Shown in pieces: positions 19,286 through 28,265 of a DNA stretch of 64,000 nt. Made by a program: the position numbers and the translations under genes. Below the pieces are notes generated by a model. The model saw nothing but the letters and a program-made list of their open reading frames with translations, was not told the origin of the DNA and did not search any database. The DNA comes from Salipiger bermudensis HTCC2601 (GTDB lineage: Bacteria > Pseudomonadota > Alphaproteobacteria > Rhodobacterales > Rhodobacteraceae), in assembly GCF_000153725.1 (NCBI RefSeq), contig NZ_DS022276.1:3622341-3686340 (forward strand), read 5' to 3'. The number at the start of each line of letters is the position of its first letter. Positions within the stretch are counted from its first letter, which is position 1.

Positions 19286-19896
19286 GAGGCCACCCGGGCG
19301 CGGAACTCGGCCTCCGTCATGTGGTAGCGCGGCGCGATGAACTCCTCGGCGCGGCGGATCCAGCCGCCTTTGCCTCCCGCGCGGGAACGGGCGTATTTGC
19401 GGCTCGCCGGGCGGGCATCGGCCAGCGCGAAGTAGTAGTTCCGCCGCGCGATGCCGTAGGCGTCGGCGATGTGCTCCGGCGCCGCCTCAGCGGCGCGGGC
19501 GCAGGCGGCGAGGCTGCGCGGGCCGAGCACACCGTCCACCGTCACGCCCTGCCCCATTTCGCAGAGCAGCCGCTGCAGGATCTTCACCGCGTTGGCGCCG
19601 GCATTCACGTACATGTCGAAGACCGAGGCCTGCAGCGCCTGGGGCAGTTCGGCAATTCGCGGGCGATGGAAATAGTGCTTCAGAAAGATCTCTACCGCCT
19701 GCTCGCGGTTCAGCAACCGCACGTCGGCCGCATCGACATCGCCATCGCGGTCAAGATCCATCCCCAGCCGTCTGAGCGTGTGGATGGTCACACCGAATTT
19801 CGTGGCGCCCCCGGGATCGTCGGGGTCGTTGACGTAGCCGCCCTCTCGCTGGACGATCTCGTCGGCCATCTGGCGGATGCGGGGGGTCACGGTCAT
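19276..19896 (-). CDS. Holin-associated N-acetylmuramidase (GH108 endolysin)
   Basis: 206 residues. The glycosyl hydrolase 108 motif EGGYVNDPDDPGGATKFGVT starts at residue 18, with Glu18 the catalytic acid; a peptidoglycan-binding_3 domain (VTVDGVLGPRSLAAC, about 118-132) forms the C-terminal half. No signal peptide is seen, so it needs the overlapping holin to reach the wall. Probably the endolysin of the GTA release cassette. Confidence 0.92.
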   Translation of the reverse strand: MTVTPRIRQMADEIVQREGGYVNDPDDPGGATKFGVTIHTLRRLGMDLDRDGDVDAADVRLLNREQAVEIFLKHYFHRPRIAELPQALQASVFDMYVNAGANAVKILQRLLCEMGQGVTVDGVLGPRSLAACARAAEAAPEHIADAYGIARRNYYFALADARPASRKYARSRAGGKGGWIRRAEEFIAPRYHMTEAEFRARVASWG

Positions 19897-20021
19897 GGCG
19901 GGCCTCCTTTTCTGGGCAACGGAACCGGGAGGGTTCCCTTTCGCCGCGAAGGCTGGTTCCCTCCCGTCACATCCGGCCAGATCCGGGTGAACGAGAGATG
20001 ACCGCAGCGCACGGAGCCCGC

Positions 20022-20456
20022 ATGACCGCCACCCCCACCGCCGAGGACATCATCGCCCTGCTGAGGCTCGAGCCGCATCCAGAGGGCGGCCACTACCGCC
20101 AGACCTGGGTGGCCGAGACCGCGCCCGGCGCGCGGCCTTCGGGGACCTGCATCTATTTCCTGCTGAAGGCCGGAGAGCGCAGCCATTGGCACCGCGTCGA
20201 TGCCGATGAAATCTGGCTCTGGCACGCCGGGGCGCCGCTGGAGTTGTCGATCTCTGCCAATGACACGGGCCCGCGCTTGGATCACCGGCTCGGCCCGGAT
20301 CTGCTCGGGCAGGAGCGGCCGCAGATCATCGTGCCAGCGCAGCACTGGCAGGCGGCGCGAAGCCACGGGGACTGGACGCTGGTGAGCTGCACCGTCTCGC
20401 CCGGATTCCGCTTCGAGGGTTTCGAGCTCGCCGCGCCGGGCGTCGATATTCCCTGA
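20022..20456 (+). CDS. DUF985 cupin protein
   Basis: 144 residues, single-domain cupin of the DUF985 family. LEPHPEGGHYRQTWVAE and IYFLLKAGERSHWHRVDADEIW are family signatures with the metal-type His and Glu residues; the second cupin motif lies in IVPAQHWQAARSHGDWTLVSCTVSPGF. Substrate unknown. ATG 20022 has GGAG five bases upstream and starts just before the domain; ATG 19998 is the alternative. It diverges from the muramidase gene. Confidence 0.85.
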   Translation: MTATPTAEDIIALLRLEPHPEGGHYRQTWVAETAPGARPSGTCIYFLLKAGERSHWHRVDADEIWLWHAGAPLELSISANDTGPRLDHRLGPDLLGQERPQIIVPAQHWQAARSHGDWTLVSCTVSPGFRFEGFELAAPGVDIP

Positions 20457-20484
20457 CCGCCTTTCCTGACTGCGGACACAGAAA

Positions 20485-20510
20485 AAGGCCGGGGCGAAAA
20501 CCCCGGCCTT
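20485..20510 (-). terminator. Terminator after the PRC-barrel gene, possibly bidirectional
   Basis: A ten-base perfect stem AAGGCCGGGG/CCCCGGCCTT with a six-base loop (20495-20500). On the minus strand it is followed by TTTTTC, typical of a Rho-independent terminator. It also lies 28 bases after the cupin stop on the plus strand. Confidence 0.88.
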
Positions 20511-20534
20511 GGAATGCTGTGCGAGAGACGCGAC

Positions 20535-21335
20535 TTAGTTCATTGCCGACTCGTCAACGTCGGGCATCTCCATCAGCTGGTCCTTGGTGTAGTTGGTCAC
20601 CAGGGCATAGGAGCCATCGTCGATCGGCATCAGCTGCACGTCGCTCAGCGAGATGTGCACGTGCTTGTCACCGATGTCGAGGAAACCACCCACTTCGGCA
20701 ACGATGCCTTCGATCTTGCCATCGGCGGTGAAGACGATGTCTTCGATCTCGCCGACGTTCTGCCAGTTGTCACCGATCTCGGTGTACGAGCCCATGCCGC
20801 CGTTCGACGCCATGTCGGTCTCGGCGTTCATCTCGGCGTCGGCATCGGTGCCGGCCATCTCGGTTTCACCCTCGGTTTCCATGGTCGCGTCACCTTCGGC
20901 AACCTCGGCTTCACCCATCGCGGCATCTTCGTTGACCGCGTAGACGGCGCCACCGGTGATGTCGCGGCTGCGGATCAGACCATCTTCGTCCATGCCGAAG
21001 ATCTCTTCCATGGTCTGGCCGGTCTCGGCGGCTGCCTGGTCAAGCTCCTGGTTGGCTTCGTTGGCAGCGTTCTGGATCTCCTGACCGGCTTCGTCGGTGG
21101 CCTGCTCGATCTCTTGACCAGCTTCGTCCGTGGCCTGCTCGATCTCCTGACCGGCATTCTCGGCGCTGTTCTCGATGGCCTCACCGGTGTTCTCGGCTGC
21201 CTGTTCGATGTTCTCGCCGGCCTGCTCCATGTTGGTCTCGGCCTGCTCCATGTTGTTCTCATCGGTGGCAGTCTGTGCAATGGCACCACCAGCGCTGAGG
21301 GCAATGGCTGCGACGGTCATCGTAAGACGTTTCAT
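20535..21335 (-). CDS. Exported PRC-barrel protein with amphipathic 11-residue repeats
   Basis: 266 residues. A signal peptide (about 1-20, GGAIAQ) is followed by an acidic, Gln/Ala/Glu-rich helical region (about 24-102) with tandem units of the type AGQEIEQATDE. The PRC-barrel then starts with GLIRSRDITGGAVYAVN, is interrupted by about 60 acidic residues rich in Glu, Met and Ala, and resumes at VGEIEDIVFTADGKIEGIVAEVGGFLDIG. Likely periplasmic; PRC-barrels bind small ligands, RNA or protein, so the function is open. GGAGGAAACACC precedes the start. Confidence 0.85.
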   Translation of the reverse strand: MKRLTMTVAAIALSAGGAIAQTATDENNMEQAETNMEQAGENIEQAAENTGEAIENSAENAGQEIEQATDEAGQEIEQATDEAGQEIQNAANEANQELDQAAAETGQTMEEIFGMDEDGLIRSRDITGGAVYAVNEDAAMGEAEVAEGDATMETEGETEMAGTDADAEMNAETDMASNGGMGSYTEIGDNWQNVGEIEDIVFTADGKIEGIVAEVGGFLDIGDKHVHISLSDVQLMPIDDGSYALVTNYTKDQLMEMPDVDESAMN

Positions 21336-21396
21336 GGTGTTTCCTCCGTGTGTGTGGTCGTCGCTGCGTCGCGACGTCTGACCTCACAACACGCAG

Positions 21397-21422
21397 TTGC
21401 CCGGGTCGTTCCACCCGGGCAA
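21397..21422. other. Ten-base inverted repeat between pgi and the PRC-barrel gene
   Basis: TTGCCCGGGT (21397-21406) and ACCCGGGCAA (21413-21422) form a perfect stem with a six-base loop. It may terminate pgi transcription, although no T run follows, or lie in the leader region of the PRC-barrel gene. Confidence 0.55.
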
Positions 21423-21454
21423 ACATCCGCCAATAACATGTTTTTTACGGAACT

Positions 21455-23038
<1,584 letters not shown>

Positions 23039-23071
23039 GTCAAATCTCACTCTGTTCTAATCGGCAGAAAT

Positions 23072-23749
23072 CTATTCGGCCCAGTGCACGACGGCCTCGT
23101 CGAGCACGGCATTGATCGGCGCCTCGAGCGGCGCCAGACCGCGCGCCTTTTCAAGCACTTCGCGCTTCTCGGCACCATAGATCACGATATGCTTCTTGAG
23201 CGCACCGTCGAGCACATGCGCGCTCAGCGTGATGCGCGGCTCGGGCGCGCCCGGCGCCCGCATCGGCAGCAGGATCGGCGCATCGTTCGACAGTGCTTCC
23301 TCCAGCTTGTCTGCCTCGGGAAAGATCGAGGCGGTGTGCATGTCGGCGCCCATGCCCAGCAGCACCACCGCCAGCGGCAGCGCCGGCGCGATGTCGTCCG
23401 CCAGCCCGGCCAGCCGCTCTTCGGGGGTGTCGGCCTCGGCATAGAGTGGCAGCAGGCGCGCGGCGCTCGCGCGGTTGGTCAGCAACCGCTCGCGCAGAAG
23501 CCGGGTGTTGGAGCGCTCGGAGCTTTCCGGCACCCAGCGCTCGTCGGTCAGCATCACGTCGACCCGCGCCCAGTCGAGATCGGCGGCGCAGAGCGCGTCG
23601 AAGACCGGCCCCGGCGAGGTGCCGCCGGGAACCGCCAGCGCGGCGCGTTCTTGATGGCTCAGCGCGGCACGCAGCTCTCCGGCGATCTGGTTGGCGAGGT
23701 CCATCGCCAGCATCTCGCGGTCTGGGTATTCCTTGAATTCGTAGGTCAT
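23072..23749 (-). CDS. pgl: 6-phosphogluconolactonase
   Basis: 225 residues, DevB/SOL type. It hydrolyses 6-phosphogluconolactone, the product of Zwf. ALAVPGGTSPGPVFDAL, the DERWVPESSERSNTRLL signature and LLGMGADMHTASIFP match the family. It overlaps zwf by four bases (ATGA), and pgi follows after 33 bases. Confidence 0.96.
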   Translation of the reverse strand: MTYEFKEYPDREMLAMDLANQIAGELRAALSHQERAALAVPGGTSPGPVFDALCAADLDWARVDVMLTDERWVPESSERSNTRLLRERLLTNRASAARLLPLYAEADTPEERLAGLADDIAPALPLAVVLLGMGADMHTASIFPEADKLEEALSNDAPILLPMRAPGAPEPRITLSAHVLDGALKKHIVIYGAEKREVLEKARGLAPLEAPINAVLDEAVVHWAE

Positions 23750-25206
23750 GACTTGATCCCGCGCCAGCGGCGCCCGTCGCGATTGATGAGGAAGGCGGCA
23801 TCATCCGGCCCTGCGCTGCCGGCGTCATAGGGCTTGGGCGAGTCGCCACGGCGCTCCCAGCCCTCGATCAGCGGATCGGTCCAGGACCAGGCGGCCTCGA
23901 CCTCGTCGCCGCGCATGAACAGCGTCTGGTTGCCGCGGATCACGTCCATGATCAGCCGCTCGTAGGCATCGGTGACCTCCTCGGCCTCCGGCCCCAAAGC
24001 CTCGGCGAAGGACATGTCGAGCGGCACGTCGACAAGCCGCATGCCGCCCGGCCCCGGCTCCTTGATGGTGACGCCCAGCGTCATGCCCTCGTTGGGCTGC
24101 AGGCGGATCGACAGCACGTTGCGATGGCGGCCGCTATCGATGCCGAAGATCGAGTGCGGCGTCTCCTTGAAGACCACCGCGATCTCGGAGGCCCGCGACG
24201 ACAGGCGCTTGCCGGTGCGCAGGTAGAACGGCGTGTTGGCCCACCGCCAGTTCGACACGTAGCACTTCAGCGCGATGAAGCTCTCGGTCTTGGAGGTGGG
24301 GTTCTCGGCATCCTCGCGGTAGGACGGCATCTCGCCGTCCGAGGTATACTGCCCGCGCACGATCTGGTCGGGATCGACGGGATCGAGCGCCCGGATCACC
24401 TTGAGCTTCTCGTCGCGCACCGCGTCCGCCTCGAACCGCGCCGGCGGCTCCATCGCGATCAGGCACAAAAGCTGCATCAGGTGGTTCTGCACCATGTCGC
24501 GCATCGCACCCGACTTGTCATAGTAGGAGCCGCGCCCGCCGACGCCCACGGTCTCGGCCACGGTGATCTGGATGTGGTCGACATACTGGGCATTCCACAG
24601 CGGCTCGAACAGCATGTTGCCGAAGCGCACCGCCATCAGGTTCTGCACCGTCTCTTTCCCGAGATAGTGGTCGATGCGGTAGATCTGATCCTCGTGGAAA
24701 TACTGCGCCAGCTCCTCGTTCAGGGCGCGCGCGCTTTCCAGATCATGACCGAAGGGTTTCTCGACGACGATGCGGGTGTCGCGGTTCGACAGGCCACGGT
24801 TGCGCACCTGACCGGCAAGATCGGCGAACAGGCTCGGCCCGACCGAGAAGTAGTAGGCGCGCACGACGTTCTCATCGTCGCGCAGCAGGTCCTTGAGCGC
24901 GCTCCAGCCACCCTCGCCCTTGGCATCGACCGGCACATAATGCAGATGCGCGAGGAACCCCTCGATGGCCTCGGCATTGTCGGCCTGCGACTTGCCGAAC
25001 TCGACCAGCGCCTCGCGGATGAAATCGCGGTAAGCGGCATCGTCCATCTCGGAGCGCGCCGCGCCGATCACGCGGCTGCTCTCGGGCATCTGGCCGGAGC
25101 AGTAGCGCCGGAACAGCGCCGGCAGAATCTTGCGGCGGGCAAGATCACCGGTGCCCCCGAAAATGATGAGATCAAAAGGCTCGACGGGAATGACGCGGGA
25201 AACCAT
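23746..25206 (-). CDS. zwf: Glucose-6-phosphate 1-dehydrogenase
   Basis: 486 residues. It oxidises glucose 6-phosphate with NAD(P)+ and commits sugar to the Entner-Doudoroff and pentose phosphate routes. The Rossmann motif IFGGTGDLARRKILPAL is near the N-terminus and the active-site RIDHYLGKETVQN is intact. ATG 25206 (MVSRVIPVEPFD) has GGAG upstream and fits relatives; ATG 25233 lacks a ribosome site. A palindrome at 25242 lies 36 bases upstream. Confidence 0.96.
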   Translation of the reverse strand: MVSRVIPVEPFDLIIFGGTGDLARRKILPALFRRYCSGQMPESSRVIGAARSEMDDAAYRDFIREALVEFGKSQADNAEAIEGFLAHLHYVPVDAKGEGGWSALKDLLRDDENVVRAYYFSVGPSLFADLAGQVRNRGLSNRDTRIVVEKPFGHDLESARALNEELAQYFHEDQIYRIDHYLGKETVQNLMAVRFGNMLFEPLWNAQYVDHIQITVAETVGVGGRGSYYDKSGAMRDMVQNHLMQLLCLIAMEPPARFEADAVRDEKLKVIRALDPVDPDQIVRGQYTSDGEMPSYREDAENPTSKTESFIALKCYVSNWRWANTPFYLRTGKRLSSRASEIAVVFKETPHSIFGIDSGRHRNVLSIRLQPNEGMTLGVTIKEPGPGGMRLVDVPLDMSFAEALGPEAEEVTDAYERLIMDVIRGNQTLFMRGDEVEAAWSWTDPLIEGWERRGDSPKPYDAGSAGPDDAAFLINRDGRRWRGIKS

Positions 25207-25241
25207 TTCGGGTGTGTCTCCGATTCTTTGCATTGCTGATC

Positions 25242-25253
25242 GTTAGCGCTAAC
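25242..25253. promoter_or_regulatory. Palindrome GTTAGCGCTAAC upstream of zwf, probable LacI-type operator
   Basis: A perfect 12-base palindrome with central CG, typical of LacI/GalR-family operators that control sugar catabolism in alphaproteobacteria. It sits 36 bases before the zwf ATG, where a repressor would block transcription of zwf-pgl-pgi. No regulator gene is adjacent. Confidence 0.6.
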
Positions 25254-25426
25254 CGCGCTCACTCCCTATCCCAATATGCGCTGCGAGTCTAACACCGCAT
25301 TGGGTAACAGCAACGTTGATGGGACAAATTTTCTGCACGGCAGCGAATTGCCTGCGAAAGCGCTTGGTCCTTGAACGCAGGAGGCCCTCGTGCGACCTGT
25401 CTTGCGAAATCGAACCGAGGACGAGC

Positions 25427-26365
25427 ATGCCCCAGAAAATCATCATCGACACCGATCCCGGGCAGGACGACGCGGTTGCCATCCTGCTGGCGCTGGCCTC
25501 GCCGGAGGAGCTCGAGGTGCTGGGCATCACCGCCGTCGCCGGAAACGTGCCGCTCGAGCTGACCGCGAAGAACGCGCGCATCGTCTGCGAACTGGCGGAC
25601 CGGCCCGACATCAAGGTGTTCGCCGGCTGCGACCGGCCCTTGGCGCATGATCTTGTCACCGCCGAGCATGTCCACGGAAAGACCGGGCTCGACGGCCCCG
25701 ATCTGCCGGATCCGACCATGCCGCTGCAGGAACAGCACGGTGTCGACTTCATCATCGAGACGCTGCGCGCCGAGCCCGAGGGCACGGTCACGCTCTGCCC
25801 GCTCGGGCCGCTCACCAACATCGCCACCGCCTTCCAGCGCGCCCCCGAGATCGCCGCGCGGGTGAAGGAGATCGTGTTGATGGGCGGCGCCTATTTCGAG
25901 GTCGGCAACATCACACCGGCGGCCGAGTTCAACATCTATGTCGATCCCGAAGCGGCCGAACTCGTGTTCCGCTCGGGCGTACCGATCACCGTGCTGCCGC
26001 TCGACGCCACCCACAAGGCTCTTGTCACGCCGCCGCGCAACGAGGCCTTCCGCGCCCTCGGCACCAAGGTTGGCGTGGCCGTGGCCGAGATGACGGATTT
26101 CTTCGAGCGCTTCGACCGCGAGAAATACGGCTCCGACGGCGCGCCGCTGCACGACCCATGCGTGACCGCGTACCTGCTGAACCGGGACCTGTTCTCGGGC
26201 CGCTTCATCAATGTCGAGATCGAGACCGTGTCCGAGCTCACCCGCGGCATGACCGTGGCCGACTGGTGGGATGTGACCGACCGCGCCCCCAACGCCACCT
26301 TCATCCGCGACATCGACGCGGACGGCTTCTTCACCCTTCTGACGGAACGCTTGGGGCGGCTATGA
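25427..26365 (+). CDS. Inosine/uridine-preferring nucleoside hydrolase
   Basis: 312 residues. The N-terminal IIIDTDPGQDDAVAILLAL carries the Asp cluster that binds calcium and activates water; the central EIVLMGGAYFEVGNITPAAEFNIYVDPEAA and the late HDPCVTAYLL complete the active site. It splits nucleosides into base and ribose. GAGGACGAGC precedes the ATG. It overlaps the GNAT gene by four bases. It could act in purine or pyrimidine salvage; specificity cannot be read from sequence alone. Confidence 0.93.
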   Translation: MPQKIIIDTDPGQDDAVAILLALASPEELEVLGITAVAGNVPLELTAKNARIVCELADRPDIKVFAGCDRPLAHDLVTAEHVHGKTGLDGPDLPDPTMPLQEQHGVDFIIETLRAEPEGTVTLCPLGPLTNIATAFQRAPEIAARVKEIVLMGGAYFEVGNITPAAEFNIYVDPEAAELVFRSGVPITVLPLDATHKALVTPPRNEAFRALGTKVGVAVAEMTDFFERFDREKYGSDGAPLHDPCVTAYLLNRDLFSGRFINVEIETVSELTRGMTVADWWDVTDRAPNATFIRDIDADGFFTLLTERLGRL

Positions 26366-26808
26366 AATCACTGCATCTGGCTGGCCCGGACGATCTTGCC
26401 CGGCTCATGCCGCTGGTCGCGGCCTTCCACGCCGAGCAGGGCTACGGCACCGACGCGCAGCACGTGCAGGCGGCGCTGGTGCCGATCCTCGATGGCCAGC
26501 CGCACGGCGCCATCTGGCTGATCGGTCCGCGCAAGTCGCCGGTGGGCTACGTCGTGGTGAGCTTCGGCTGGAGCATCGAGTTCGGCGGGCTCGACGCCCG
26601 CGTCGACGAGCTCTACATCCGCCCCGCCGTGCGTCGGCGCGGCATGGGGGGCGAGGCCCTGCACGCACTGTCGAACGGACTGCGCGACAGCGGCGTCGCG
26701 GCCCTGCATCTCGAGATCGACCGCGACGACGAACGCCTTCAGGGCTTCTACCGCCGCGCCCGGTTCAAACCGCGCGAGCGCAGCGTGGCGATGACGCGGG
26801 TCTTCTGA
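26362..26808 (+). CDS. GNAT-family N-acetyltransferase
   Basis: 148 residues. DELYIRPAVRRRGMGGEALHAL (82-103) is the acetyl-CoA pyrophosphate-binding motif A (RxxGxG/A), followed by LHLEIDRDDERLQGFYRRARFKPRER, typical of the C-terminal half. The acceptor is unknown. It is co-translated with the nucleoside hydrolase through an ATGA overlap. Confidence 0.88.
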   Translation: MKSLHLAGPDDLARLMPLVAAFHAEQGYGTDAQHVQAALVPILDGQPHGAIWLIGPRKSPVGYVVVSFGWSIEFGGLDARVDELYIRPAVRRRGMGGEALHALSNGLRDSGVAALHLEIDRDDERLQGFYRRARFKPRERSVAMTRVF

Positions 26809-26826
26809 GCCCGCGCCATCGGCCCG

Positions 26827-27759
26827 TCACGGCAGAGGGATGAACTCCGCGTCATCCCCCGGCGGCAGGTGGAAGCGCCCGTTTTCCCAGTCGCCCCGGC
26901 GCCACGCCTCCTTGGCTTCCTCGATGCGCTCCTTCGAGGAGGCGACGAAGTTCCACCAGATATAGCGCGGCCCTTCCAGTGTCTCGCCGCCCAGCAGCAT
27001 CACCCGCGCGCCGCGCGGGCCTGCCCTCAGCGACACCCGGTCACCGGGGCGGAACACCATCATCTGGCCTGCCTCGAAGGTGGTGCCGGCCTGCTCCACA
27101 GACCCGTCGACCACGTAGACGCCACGATCCTCGTGATCGTCGGGCATCGGGATCGCCGCACCGGCCTCGAGCACCGCATCGGCATAGAACATCTCGGACG
27201 CCGTCTCGACCGGCGCGTGCTCGCCCCAGGCATCGCCGAGGATCAGCCGGACCGACTTTCCCTCGCCCTCCAGATAGGGCAGCGCGTCGGCGGCAGCGTG
27301 CTGGAACAGCGGCGCCCGATCCTCGTGATCCTTGGGCAGCGCCACCCAGGTCTGGATGCCGAAGAACGGCATCGGATCGACCTGGGTCTCGTCATCGGTA
27401 CGCTCGGAGTGGGTGATGCCCTGGCCCGCCACCATCCAGTTCACCGCGCCCGGCTCGATCCAGGCATCGGTGCCGAGGCTGTCGCGGTGATGCATCCGAC
27501 CGCGGAACAGGTAGGAGATCGTTGCCAGCCCGATATGCGGATGCGGCCGCACGTCGAGACCGCGCGTCGGCAGGAACTCCGCCGGCCCCATCTGGTCGAA
27601 GAAGATGAAAGGGCCGACCATCTGCCGCTTGGGTGCAGGCAGCGCGCGGCGCACCTCGAAGCCGCCGAGATCGCGGGCCCGCGGGACGATCAGCGTGTCG
27701 ATGGCGTCGACCTCGTCTCCGGTCGGGCAATGCGGGTCGAGTGCGGGGTTCCAGCTCAT
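26827..27759 (-). CDS. Pirin family bicupin
   Basis: 310 residues. The N-terminal cupin has the pirin signature DVRPHPHIGLATISYLF with iron-type His residues and later GQGITHSER; a C-terminal pirin domain (about 175-285) follows. Some bacterial pirins have quercetinase activity and others modulate metabolic enzymes, so the role is open. It converges on the GNAT gene with an 18-base gap. Confidence 0.92.
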   Translation of the reverse strand: MSWNPALDPHCPTGDEVDAIDTLIVPRARDLGGFEVRRALPAPKRQMVGPFIFFDQMGPAEFLPTRGLDVRPHPHIGLATISYLFRGRMHHRDSLGTDAWIEPGAVNWMVAGQGITHSERTDDETQVDPMPFFGIQTWVALPKDHEDRAPLFQHAAADALPYLEGEGKSVRLILGDAWGEHAPVETASEMFYADAVLEAGAAIPMPDDHEDRGVYVVDGSVEQAGTTFEAGQMMVFRPGDRVSLRAGPRGARVMLLGGETLEGPRYIWWNFVASSKERIEEAKEAWRRGDWENGRFHLPPGDDAEFIPLP

Positions 27760-27884
27760 GTCGTGTCTCCTCTCGGGGTGATGAGGATAAGATAGCGCGA
27801 CCTTCGGCGCACGATAGGCCGATATAAGCGCTCTTTATGTGCGAATTCGCGCGGACAGTTTGAGCGGGCGCGCGCTTGATGGAG

Positions 27885-28180
27885 GTCTGTCCGGTGGCCG
27901 GTGCTGCGCCGTGAGTATTTGGAACGTAGAGAAGATGGGAGTTGCGCGCCGGCTCCGGCGGTGGCCCGGCTTGGCGCCGTTGGGCCGGCGGTGCGTCTGA
28001 CCATTGGGGCGCCGGTGGTCGGCGTGGGGCCGTGAGTACTTGGAACGTAGAGAAGAAGAGAGCTGCGGTCCGGTCCCGGTGCAAGCGCAGCATGGTGCGG
28101 CTGGGCGGACAGCGCGTCTGACCATTTGAGCGCCTCTGGTCGGCGTGGGGCCGTGAGTATTTGGGACGTAGAGAAGATGT
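27885..28180 (+). repeat. Three GAGTATTT elements in a 121-base tandem register
   Basis: Cores GCC-GTGAGTATTT-GGAACGTA-GAGAAGA start at 27908, 28029 and 28150, exactly 121 bases apart. Between cores the units share GCGTCTGACCATT and GGTCGGCGTGGGGCC but differ elsewhere, so the array is old and partly diverged. It fills most of the 506-base gap between the divergent pirin and selO genes; no gene is seen in that gap. Confidence 0.8.
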
Positions 28181-28265
28181 GGACTGTGCCCTCCCCAAAG
28201 GGCGCGCCGGGTGGTGCGGGAGGATGGGGTCTTTCTTTCCGCGCGCGAGCGGTTATCTCTGGGCC

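Noticed and set aside
18776..19896. Prophage lysis module
   Set aside because: No capsid, tail, integrase or attachment site lies nearby; the pair matches the GTA-associated cassette of Rhodobacteraceae.
27885..28180. CRISPR-like array or insertion sequence
   Set aside because: Repeated cores are separated by partly conserved sequence, there is no transposase and no terminal inverted repeats; a tandem copy of the dispersed element explains it.
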